Below are positions 23,402 through 32,852 of a stretch of 64,000 bases of DNA, one piece after another. Numbering within the stretch: the first letter of the stretch is position 1; each line of letters starts with the position of its first letter. The translations under genes and the position numbers were made by a program. Origin of the DNA: Rhodamnia argentea (lineage: Eukaryota; Streptophyta; Magnoliopsida; Myrtales; Myrtaceae); the NCBI RefSeq assembly GCF_020921035.1, contig NC_063157.1:20601015-20665014 (forward strand), read 5' to 3'. Below the pieces are notes generated by a model, which made no database searches, was not told the origin of the DNA, and was given only the letters and a program-made list of their open reading frames with translations.

Positions 23402-23600
23402 CCGTATTTGGAGGAGGCCCCCCCCGCCGCGGCGCCCGCCGAGCCCGTGGGGGTCTTGCCGAGGCGGGCCCGCTCGGCGGCCCGCGACTGAGAGCGGGCC
23501 CGCCCCGCAGCACCCCAAGTCTGCGAGGGCGCCGCGGCGGGGGGGGCCCCCCCAAATACGGGCTGCTGCGGGAGGGCCTCCCCCAAATCTCGCAGTATAA
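23040..23600. repeat. Second GC-rich hairpin block plus CT microsatellites
   Basis: Palindromes GCGGTGCCATTGCGGCACCGC and GGTGCCATTATTGGCACTGC resemble those at 18720-19400. They are followed by (CT)n tracts at 23283-23330 and 23353-23400 and a G/C-run-rich stretch with GCCGAGGCGGGCCCGCTCGG. It lies just 3' of the transposase, so the two GC-rich blocks bracket that gene. Confidence 0.75.
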
Positions 23601-23701
23601 AGTGGATGGGAAGGAATTCAAAGTTGGAGCGCAAAAACGAAGTTAGTCCCAGTTATTTTTCTCTCATTCTTAAGTGCTTCGTGAAAAAAAGGAAGGATAG
23701 G

Positions 23702-24394
23702 ATGGATTCTCTCGTCCAACAAGACCGACCCGCCGAGCGTGGCGAGTACCCCTCCCGCCACGGCCGGGACGGGGATTCTACGTTCGTGGCGGTGAATCCA
23801 GCGAAGGAAATGGTACGCATACTCTGGCCGTCCTAGACTTTTCGTCGTTAATTTCTCGTAAAGGTTCATTCATTATCGCTGTTTTTCACAACCATCACAA
23901 TTTTGGTTTCCATTTTGTGTGAATTAGGTTGATCGGTTTTAAAGGCCGTACATTTTTAAATGCCTAAAATTCCAAATAAGGTTTGAGGTCTACCCCGATT
24001 TTATGTTCGTGCGGGCGATTGTCCGCCTCCAATGCGGAGATACTGGTTTTGAGGAAACTTTGATCTTATGTAACGACCGTAAGGAATACGCTGTCCACCG
24101 GTAAGTTCGCCCCTCACACCCTCTATAATTACATCACATAATGATACATGTGCATTCTCGTATGCATGCATGCAAGAGAATGTTCGCTGTTATAAATTTG
24201 GAATGTCGGCCTCATTTTTTTTTTATCTGTTTTTCAGTTATTGCCTAGAGACCGTAGTTTTCCATGGGGACGTTCTTTGGTTCTGCGAGGATTGTCAACC
24301 CGAGATTGGAAAACCCGACACGAATGGGGAAGGCTTTACTCCCACGGGGCAGAAGAAGAAGAGGAGGACTAAGAACCGAAGTGGACGAGGGTGA
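23702..24394 (+). pseudogene. PHD-finger gene fragment captured in the MULE
   Basis: Exon 1 (23702-23812) starts MDSLVQQDRPAERG and is unrecognised. A later exon ending at 24102 (GTAAGT donor) and one starting at 24239 join in frame as EYAVHR/YCLETVVFHGDVLWFCEDC, the C-terminal half of a C4HC3 PHD finger. It ends with a basic tail and TGA at 24392-24394. PHD fingers bind histone H3 tails or other ligands in nuclear proteins. Two zinc ligands look lost: the expected V-C-x-x-C reads VRLQC, and CND-C reads CNDR, both consistent with TGY-to-CGY changes. The link from exon 1 to the PHD exons is unclear. Capture by the MULE is inferred from position. Confidence 0.6.
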
Positions 24395-25794
24395 AGAATG
24401 GAAGAAATAAGAAAATGCTCAAACCATGAGCATAAAAGGGATGAGCAAAGAGACGACCTCAATAGCCCCAAATCATTATTGTCTATCTACCTCGGGACTT
24501 TTCTTGTCCCCGCTTTCATATATTCCAACCATTAACTGAAAGCATTTATCTAACAATTTCTCTAACAACATCTATTTTGTTCTACCCACCCTACGCTTTC
24601 TAATCAATTTTAAGTGGGAAGAAGAGCGGTTCTAGTCGTTCCGCGGTCACTAATCTCCTCAAGATTCTTCCTAAAACGTAGCAAACATCGTATTCGGAAT
24701 CCATCTTATATCGCTCCACACCCCGATCTGTTGTTTAATACGAGATTACTCCAATCCACGTAAGCTAGACAATGACTTGAACCCTAATGAGCTTTATGGT
24801 CTACTCAAAAAGTCAACATCGGCTCGCGAAATTTGCCTCTTTCCAAGTACTAAAATGAACTTCGACCAACCCCCCAAAAAGATAAAAGACTGCCTTAATG
24901 TCCTTTCGATGTAAATTAATCTCTTCAATATCATGTACATTGAACTTTTCAGTTTGTTCACCAGCCATGTTTTTTTTGCTCCACTTACACAAGAAAGTAC
25001 TTCGGTAACTATTGATTGACAAAACATGATTAAAATAAAATAAAAAAATTGCAAATTGCATGTTCTGAAGAAGCCATTCTTTGAATAGCCTAAGAGGCAT
25101 CCTTTTTTTTCTTTTTCCTTTTTTTTGGGTAATCCTTTGCTTGGTTTCTCGGAGGCTCGTGCAAGTGATGAGAGTCTCATTCGACAAGAGAATGCCTTTT
25201 TATTTTTTTATTTTTTGCGCCCCTCCTCATTCAAACATGAGGCATGAATATCATATGCTTTCGTGTGATATCGGTGGCTACATACACATACATAATTATA
25301 AGAATTCTCGCGACGCGCCGAAATCGCTATCCCCTTAATCCACGGGTTGTTAAATCAGCCGATTGCTTATGAGACTTCTTAGTTTGTCGCGTGATTTTTT
25401 TTTTGTTCAAATGAATTCAAGCTTCATCCCTAGCTAAGAGTTTGGTTCCCTAAGATTAGTCAATTACACGTGAATTTTCGTAATCACCTAGCCCTTTGGA
25501 GTGCCAGGATACCCCCGACCCGGTCCAAATGCATGCACATACGAAAATTACCTTTTTGCCCATTTAGCTTCCATCATTCACATATCAACCCAAGCTCACT
25601 TCTCGGGAATGACCCCATTTTCGTCTTTTTACTCTCGAATCATTCCCTCTCTGTGAGAGAGACGTTTTCCGTAAACAGGGGATATTTCCATATCATCCAC
25701 TGTCAGCACAATTGCACCCCCTAAAATTTGTCCCAAAGCACCAACATATGTTACGTTGTGTGTCCAATGTGTGGGGTGGGGTGGGGTGGGTGGG
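24395..25794. other. MULE interior, unclassified
   Basis: AT-rich DNA. Overlapping minus-strand ORFs at 24794-25187 (about 125 codons) show no motif I recognise and no family match that can be supported by eye. Poly-T tracts are common. A G-run (GGGGTGGGGTGGGG) at about 25775-25800 borders the right palindrome array. Confidence 0.4.
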
Positions 25795-26000
25795 GGGTGG
25801 ATTGGGCACCCGCTCGGCACCAAAAATGCCGAGCGGCGGCCGTTCGGCATCGACAATGCCGAGCGGGAGCGGCTCGGCATTTTTGGTGCCGAGCGGCACA
25901 CCAGCTCGGCACTATAAGTGCCGAGCGGGTGGCGGGCCACCACTGCTCCCGCCGATCGGCGGTGGGACTGCCGAGCCGGGTGTCGCTCGGCATTATGACT
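25795..26000. repeat. Subterminal palindrome array, right end
   Basis: Counterpart of 13250-13440. The stem at 25904-25926 has 10-bp arms GCTCGGCACT and AGTGCCGAGC around ATA. Other stems, CGCTCGGCA...TGCCGAGCG, follow in quick succession. Reading direction relative to the TIR matches the left end. Confidence 0.85.
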
Positions 26001-26090
26001 CCCGAGCGACACCTGATTTGGTAAATAAAAAAAGTCAACACCCGATTTGGTATTTACTTTGTTTTGGCCACCTGGTTTGGAAAAAAGCCC
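25968..26090 (-). repeat. MULE right terminal inverted repeat
   Basis: Reverse complement begins GGGCTTTTTTCCAAACC and matches the left TIR. It ends at 26090, immediately followed by the second copy of the target duplication (26091-26099). Confidence 0.9.
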
Positions 26091-26184
26091 GAGTTTGGGA
26101 GATCACGCACCCTCATGCCCTTCATGCCCGGAACCCAGTCAATGACCGTATCCAAGAAAGTATTTGCTTCAGAAGAGCTGGCAT
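26091..26184 (-). CDS. UGT85-type gene, 5' segment of exon 2
   Basis: After a TGCATGCAG acceptor (26185-26187) the minus strand reads DASSSEANTFLDTVIDWVPG and MKGMRVRDLPNS, the conserved start of exon 2 in UGT85 genes. It is cut off at the MULE boundary. The phase matches exon 1 (ends AAA-G) and the 3' segment at 13162. Confidence 0.88.
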
Positions 26185-28504
26185 CTGCATGCATGAATAA
26201 CGTATTTCTTTTATGCGGTACAGAAAGCTTTAGATATAATTCCCTTTCACATTAATCTTTCGTACTTTAATAAAAACAAGGATGCTCTCATTTGGAAAAG
26301 ATAGGATACAAAACTTGATTATTTTGAGTTCTGTTCATTCAAATGAGATATATATCTTCCGTTGTAATTTTATGCAAGATCAGCCTCTTCAAATACTTAA
26401 TGCTTGACAAATCACTTTGCAACATAATTCTATTGAGGTTATCCATTGCGAAAGAATGTACTCAAAAGATGCAATTCTTGTTAAAGGTTCACAGTTGATA
26501 TGAATGGCACCAACGAGTGCAATGATCTACACATTATCATATGATTTCTCTGGTCAACTATTCAATCTTCCTTCTTGTCATTTATCTTTAGAGACTCTTT
26601 CATCTCGTTCTTGGAATTTATATCTCTGCTCGACTACATATTGTTTCCCTTTTACCTTGGATTTTCTCTATCTTTTTTTGTTGTATCCGTTTCCAATTAT
26701 CCTAATGAAATGCTATAAGATGTTTTCTTCCTTTTATCGTGAAAATTCAGTCTTAATCCTGGAAGCAAAAGAACTACTGAAACCGTGCAAAACCATCACA
26801 AGAGTTTATGTACAAAGCACGGGCAAACCCTTATGAAGCACTTGATGAGTTATTTGACTATTCATATAACTTCGTTTTTTTTTTACTTTTTTTATTAGCC
26901 CCCACATTCTAAATTTTGTCATGACTTCTTGATGAGCTAAGGTACATTTTTCCTAATTTCGGGAATGCTAAAACTTCTAAGCTTTATGAACGGTAGAAGA
27001 TGTGTCACACAATGAGAGGGCCACTTGTCAACTTCTACAATATGCACCGAAATACTTATACATAAAATATAATAATGGTCAGCCAAAATTAATATTGCAA
27101 TACTGTCAAGCATTTTCTAATAATATGGCCATACTTTGAGTAAATGAGAATAGCAATCAAACCTACATTCGCATTGGGGGGATTAGGTTCCACTTCTGAT
27201 GCAGTTCCAAACCAAGAATACAAATCGAAGAAGAGACATGATTGATGATAACTAAAAGTATAAATAAACTAAGAATTACTAAATAGAAAAATTAATGATC
27301 TAATCAAACATTTTGGATGATGTAAACTATAGCTTTTTTTTTTATTTTAAAGGACACCTCAAGTGCTAATATTTGTGTACGGTGTCACTTTGCTAATATT
27401 TTTTTTTCTTTGGATCACTTAAGTGTCAATTTTTTTTAAAAATGATTATTTAAGTGCCAACTTCGGTGAGATCGTCGAAATTTCTTACCATTGACACTGA
27501 AGTGATCGTTTTTTCTCCGATCCGGCACTAAAGTGATCGTTTTGGATCACTTAAGTGCCAATTTTTTTGAAAAAATAATTATTTAAGTGCCAATTTTAGT
27601 GAAGCCGCCAGAATTTGTCGTCGTTGGTACTAAAGTGATCCTTTTTTCTCCAATTTGGCACTTAAATGATCCAAAAAAAATAATAATAATGACACCAAAG
27701 TGAGCACCGTATGTAAATATTGGTACTTGAGGTGTCTTTATGCCCTTTTTAAAATATGGAATGATAGATGTAACTATTGCTATAAAAAGGGTAAGTCTTC
27801 TCTTAACTTTAAAGTACCTAATTCATGGGGAAATATCAATGGCCATATCTATATTTGAATGGGGCATCCAAATTCTCTAGTGAACCACTTATCGACTTAC
27901 AGACAACTGAAAAATAACTATTTGTGAGGATCAAAGATGATGGAGATGGTTTGGTAAAAAGAAACAATTAACCCGCCTATGAACCGGTAATTAATCCATG
28001 GAAAATCGTAAAAGCATGCTCCCAACAATACCTTTGGACATGCCTAGCAATATGTTTTTAAGAATCCTTGGAAACACTTTCTAGGTCAGCAGCTTGTAGC
28101 AGTTTTTATGAAGTTACAGCTATACTTAAGTAGTTTTACATGTATAGTTGATGAAAGAATATTGGCGAGGAGCCAAGCACGTGGGTCTGTGAGCTCACTC
28201 CTCATCACCACTACACGAATGAGTACAAGCTCTATTTATAGTATTTATAGAGCAATTCCACCCACATAGTGCAACTTGGATCTTTCTACGCATGCCGATG
28301 TGGGCTTCTCATTACCGTAAGGTATAACTACTCCTTAAATACTTGAACACCACTTTTCTTGCTGCTCACGTCCATCTAGAGTAGTCTAGATTGGTCTAGA
28401 AATTTCTTTCTCAAAAATGGATCATCAGTTTCCAACAAACACCCATAAATTATAACATATGGAGATTGAATTCGTACAAGTGGATAGACGAGAGAGTCAC
28501 TTAC
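26185..28504 (-). other. Intron of the split UGT85-type gene
   Basis: A 2.3-kb intron with GT at 28504-28503 and AG at 26186-26185. The intact paralogue's intron is only 159 bp. The excess includes a palindromic MITE-like element (27340-27740) and, near 28100-28260, a stretch with a TATTTATAGTATTTATAG motif that may be another transposon remnant. Confidence 0.7.
27340..27740. mobile_element. Palindromic MITE-like element
   Basis: Begins AAGGACACCTCAAGTGCTAA and ends in the near-complement TTGGTACTTGAGGTGTCTTT. Inverted similarity extends over 40 bp (including TACGGTGTCACTTTG). Internal units repeat GATCACTTAAGTGCCAATTTTT and CACTAAAGTGATC in both orientations, so most of the element can fold back. 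No coding capacity. Related motifs occur at 15765-15910 and 43555-43680. Target duplication not determined. Confidence 0.7.
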
Positions 28505-29060
28505 CTTTATGGGGTGCAAGAGGACGCAGCTTGTCCTTGATGGCGCGGTAATGTTTGGGAGCCAGGAATGAAGAGGCAGAGACGGGCCAGAAGAAGAGGA
28601 GAGGGACGTTAAACTGCCGAGCCGCAGGAGTGGCAGCGAACGACATGAAACCGTCGCAGAGGATGCAAGAAATGCCTCCAGGCTCATCCGATGATGTTTC
28701 GAGGAAAGCGGCGACGAGGCGAGAGAAGGGAAGAGGCATGAAGGTCCGAGTGGCTTCACAGAGGTCGGGCACGTCCCGGTCCGCATCTGGATCGAAGGGA
28801 GGCGGGAGGCCATCTGGGATGGTGACGAATTGGAAATCATCAAGACTGGTGGAGAAGAAAGAAGGGTGAGAGCTGAGGAAGCGTGCATGGTTGAACTCGG
28901 TGTTGACGAAGGTGATGCGAAAGCCTGCACGTTGGTGGAGGAGCTTGGCTAGCTTCAGCATCGCGCCGATGTGGCTCTGAGCTGGGCTTGGGAGACACAC
29001 TGCGTGCCCTCTCTTCTGCTTCTTCTTCTCCTCCTTCGTCTCCTTGTCGTAACCACTCAT
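28505..29060 (-). CDS. UGT85-type gene, exon 1 (acceptor-binding domain)
   Basis: Encodes the N-terminal half: a Lys-rich leader (MSGYDKETKEEKKK), then HAVCLPSPAQSHIGAMLKLA with the catalytic His of family-1 UGTs, ITFVNTEFNHARFLSS, VTIPDGLPPPFD and ISCILCDGFMSFAATPAA with the partner Asp. Ends at a GTAAGT donor after PHK-G. A start nine codons further upstream (29087, MTPRRRSGR) is also open; 29060 was preferred because it lies closer to the conserved domain. AQSHIGAM replaces the more usual AQGHINPM and is shared with the intact copy at 36423-38126, linking the two as tandem paralogues. Confidence 0.88.
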
Positions 29061-31087
29061 TCTCCCGCTTCTGCGTCTCGGAGTCAATCACACAGCTTCT
29101 GCTTCTCGAGTTGAGATGATCCGCCAGGTATATAATATAACATCATGGGGTTCGTCCACACCAAACAGTCAATTCCTGAAACGTGTCCCCGAGAAGTATG
29201 TGGCCGAATACTTCTTGGACAGGTGAAGTCAAACTCCTTTCTGCGTGCTCTCGTTTTGAGTAGAGCTCCATGTTTGACCGACCACTCTCAGTTCATGGAG
29301 ATGAGGAAGTGGGATGGCGCTCATTAAATTTTCCAGTCAAGACAGCGTAGGCGCTTCAGGATTTGTCGGTCCGATGCATGGCATGATGCCCATGGGAAGG
29401 GGATGGGGCGACGTTATGGGCCTGTCTTAAAATGCCTTTGCATTCAAAGAATTTTCAATTGAACTATAAAAATTGGGACCGCTAGAAAAATCGGAAAGTA
29501 AATCGGTGAGGCAAAATGTTTTCCAACTTGAAGAAATATTGCACGCTCAAGCTTGGGAAAATGTCTCTCTCTTTTTCAAAAGCAAGGGGGGAGAGGGTTG
29601 GCCCGTCTGAGCCTAGGCGAAGCCGCCCTTGCCCAAGCACCTGTCAGATCTAGCGAGGCTGACACTCTCACCTATGGCAGGAAGCCCCACCCTCGCTCAA
29701 ACAAGGACAGCCCTCGCTGGCCATCGGAAAGAGAAGGGAAAAAAGAGTAAAAAAAAACAGAGAAAGGAAAAAAAAATAAAAAAAACTAGAGAAATCACAA
29801 ATTATTAAAAAAGTTATTAAAAAATGTCAACTCCGTTCTAAAACACGAAGACCGCGCCATGTAGGTCGACCGGCGTTCGCATTAGCAATATCCGGCCAAA
29901 ATTAGTTAGAATGGTTGAATTGACCCTAGATCAAAATGTTTATGACTAAATTGGTAACATTAAAAATGTTTACCATTAAAGTGGTGCATATACAATAGAT
30001 TTATGACTTTTATGACACTTTTTTCCATGGCCACTACCAACCACGATAGAAGGTCGTGAACGTATACCAACACCTGAAAACCAACCCTCAACCTCCATAG
30101 ACACCACTCGAAACAAATAGCCACAGTATCCATAGACATACTTATCTTTTTTTTTTTTTTTTTGGGGGCGGGGGGGTGGGGTTATCAATATTCTGAAAAA
30201 CAGAGAAAAGGCAGTGAGAAATTTCACAAGATATCGAAAATATTGTCATTTTCACTACAAAGATGATGTCTAATTAGAAATTATTTTGTCTGAAATATAC
30301 AATTGTTTGCGACATAAATGGAGACACCGAAGAGGATTTATCTAACCAAGAGGAGAGGAAAACAAAAAGAGATGAAAATCCTCCATCATTACAATATTCA
30401 ATTAACTCTCGACTCCACGTGTCATCTCTTCGTGAGCATGCAAGACTCCAGAATTGCATCCAACGCTTCTCCTCTTTCTCCATATTTTTCCAATTAACTC
30501 CCTTTCTCTTTCGGGCACCAAACCGCATCAAGTGCTTCTGCCATGTGAGCATTTTGTTTTGAGGAAGAAGCTTCTCGTGCAAAACGTTGGGTGGCCAACC
30601 ATCATGCAACATGGCATTAGTCGTAGATTCAAATTGTATAGACACGTGCTAGAAGATTTGTCTCGCGTTCTCAAACATATCATTTGACACGGCCTTCTCC
30701 AATATTACCCCAAACAAGTACATAGGAGGGTCACCCTGATTTAAAAAAGGCTTCGGCTTGTAAAATACAAAGATCGTCAAATGGGTGGATCAGGTCGGGT
30801 TTAGGTCGAGTCATAAACGTTCTGATCCAAATTGACACATTAATCCGTTTATGACTCATTTATGTATAATACAAATTTCTTGATCCATACCGGGCCCTTA
30901 CCCGATCTTACCCGACTCATATTATTAAAACACTTACATAGTTAATTCAAACTAAGAAAATTTATGTGGACAATTTTCATATATTTTATATTTTATTTAC
31001 TTATGCATAAGTTTTAAAAAAATATATTTTATTTTATTTCTTTTGCAAATGAGATTTTCATTTTATTTTTTTCTTTATTTTCGTCTA
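29061..31087. other. Repeat-rich intergenic DNA
   Basis: 29080-29350 is likely the promoter side of the UGT gene. 29600-29760 holds a GC-rich tract of the GCCGCC/GGCCATCG kind also seen at 5110-5260, 8735-8880 and 45780-45960, a dispersed repeat family. 30150-30180 has a T/G run. No gene recognised. Confidence 0.45.
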
Positions 31088-31320
31088 AACGGCTATAATT
31101 CTGAGTTTCCTAAGCAGGAGCATGTCGAGAAGAAGCCTCTGCTCATGCGCCTTGAGCTCGCTCAGGCCAAACTCCTTCGACCCGTCGCTGAGGTCCTTAA
31201 GATGCTGCGGCGGACACGGGCGTAGGCGGGGAGCTGCTTGAGGGCGGCCCACTGAAGCGCCTCCTCGCCGTTGCCGCCACTGGCGTCCCTTGCGGAGGAG
31301 AGGGAGCGGGCGAAACGTTC
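31088..31320 (-). pseudogene. ABCG (PDR) transporter N-terminal fragment
   Basis: The minus strand shows the plant full-size ABCG/PDR N-terminal signature in three frames. First comes NPEENV, then FARSLSSARDASGGNGEEAL with WAALKQLPAYARVRRSIL, then LKDLSDGSKEFGLSELKAHEQRLLLD. One frame change lies near 31312 (AACGTTTCGCCC, one T short of NVFARS) and a second near 31195. The ATP-binding and membrane domains are absent. Such transporters export lipids, hormones or defence compounds at the plasma membrane; this is only a relic of the first exon. Confidence 0.75.
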
Positions 31321-32852
31321 TCCTCCGGGTTCCACGTTCAAGCGGTTCGCAGGATCTGGAAGGAGCAACGAACACCCCGAGATTGCATGACAAAGAGGCC
31401 TGATGTAATAATACTTGCACGTAAATTCTGCAAACATCTACTGTTTTGTTGAAGGCCACTCCGCAAACTCGACAAAAGAAATTCAACCAACTAATTAGAA
31501 CAAAAAATAGGGGAAGAAAACGCACCGAGGAAACGATATCAGTTCCTCCAGCAACAAAAATGGATTGAACCGAAGACCAAAATCTTAAACCTAATCAACT
31601 ACGAATAAGAACGAGGCATGAAGCTCAATCGCCCACAAAAGGGGAAAAAACGACAATACCGCCCGTCTAGTAGCGAGAATGGGGGAAGAGGGAAGGGCAG
31701 AGGTTCAAGTGGGTTGTAAAAGGGTTCACAATATACCTGTTTATAACTCATTTATTTTTGGCTTTTTAAATGGGTTGTCTTGTTTTCTGGCCTGCTAGGT
31801 TTGTTATGACCCATTTAAATGCTAGTGAATTATTAAATGGGTTTTGCACCCATTTTGACAGGTCTAATGTTGATGTATCACCTCAAGAGAAAGTCAATAT
31901 AAGCATGTTAAGGGTGACGTATGTTTCAAGGAAAAAGCTTTTTGCGAATGAGGTTCTCGAACTTTCACGCATTTGGCATACTGAAAATGGATAGACAAAG
32001 AAAAATTAACTGTTTTCCTTGAAAATGATTCTCATGGAAAGAATTTTCATTTATCATGAAATTTTACGGGAAAATGAAGACTTCGTTATTATATGTACTT
32101 GAATGTGGTCTCACCGTAAGTGAGTGAATGAATGAATGTGAATGTATCGGAAGACAATCTCACCTCGATTCAAGATCTGCTCTTGCCCTCTCTTTGATTG
32201 ACAACCCCAACTAGTTTATTCCAATGTCGTAAAAGGAAGACAATGAAAGAACATTTTGGGAAGGCGTGATTACAAGGCCATCATGTCTCTCAAGTTGTGG
32301 AGGAAAAGAGAATAAAGGCAATTCGGTGTAAAGCGAAGGCTAGTCGCTTTAGGTGGGATTAGTGCTCGAGGGAAACCCTAAATTTACGCTCTTTAATTTA
32401 GGGTAAGGCTGTCCATAAGCTCGAGAGTTGGGGAGCATAAAGCTCTTGCATTAAAGCTAAAAACCTTTATTAGAATACTTTACGACTTTTTTTCCCCTCA
32501 ACTTTAACACCCATAATCGTATTCTTGATTTCGACCTGAAATAGTCGATCTTAAGGCAGGAATTATTATCTTTTCTACTAAATCATTTGCTAGAGTGTTA
32601 TGGCCAATCATGGTTTGGCCAGCTCTTTCGTTTGATTGTTCGAATTGCGTCAAATCAAGTTGCAATATTCATGATCAATGGTCATGATAACATACTCCCC
32701 CGTGATCCTAGCACCAACATTAAAAGATTTCTTTAGCCCCACCCTAATAAAAGTCGCAAAGTGGAGCCAATCTCGTGGCCAAGAAAATGGAGTGGGGACA
32801 CGAATCCAGTTTAAATACAGAGCTATCCAAATGTGGAAGCACCAAGAGAGCG
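31321..32852. other. Intergenic, upstream of the LEA_2 gene
   Basis: Includes dispersed-repeat sequence (ATGGGTTGTCTTG, TGACCCATTTAAATG around 31740-31860). 32690-32850 is the likely promoter and leader of the next gene. No other gene recognised. Confidence 0.4.

Larger units (their letters stand above)
13172..26090. mobile_element. Mutator-like element (MULE), 12.9 kb, carrying a PMD gene and gene fragments
   Basis: Both ends start inward with GGGCTTTTTTCCAAACCAGGTG-type sequence, identical for about 22 bp (13172-13193 and the complement of 26069-26090). They stay similar for about 120 bp, including TATTTACCAAATCAGGTGTC. A perfect 9-bp target duplication flanks it. Inside, left to right: a palindrome array, a PR-10 exon (minus), unclassified DNA with a TA microsatellite, a plant-mobile-domain gene (minus), a GC-rich hairpin-rich spacer and a MuDR-type transposase (plus). 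Then come a second GC-rich hairpin block, a PHD-finger fragment (plus), unclassified DNA and a second palindrome array. The transposase carries a frameshift, so autonomy is doubtful, but intact TIRs could be mobilised in trans. Confidence 0.93.
12271..29060 (-). pseudogene. UGT85-type glycosyltransferase split by a 12.9-kb MULE
   Basis: A two-exon family-1 UDP-glycosyltransferase on the minus strand. Exon 1 is 29060-28505 and a 2.3-kb intron follows. Exon 2 begins at 26184, is interrupted at 26091 by the MULE, and resumes at 13162 (TSD base pairs counted once) to a TAA at 12271-12273. Subtracting the element and one copy of the 9-bp target duplication gives a continuous frame of about 513 codons, normal for UGT85. 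No other stop or frameshift was seen. Family-1 UGTs transfer sugar from UDP-sugars to small hydrophobic acceptors in the cytosol; the acceptor cannot be told. The insertion lies between DTVIDWVPGMKG and the sugar-donor domain, so this allele should be null. Confidence 0.88.

Noticed and set aside
24794-25187. Two overlapping minus-strand ORFs of about 125 codons in the MULE
   Set aside because: No recognisable motif and no splice partner; reported only as unclassified interior.
28100-28260. TATA-like sequence, possible promoter or LTR on the plus strand
   Set aside because: Lies in the UGT intron; no termini, duplication or downstream ORF could be found.
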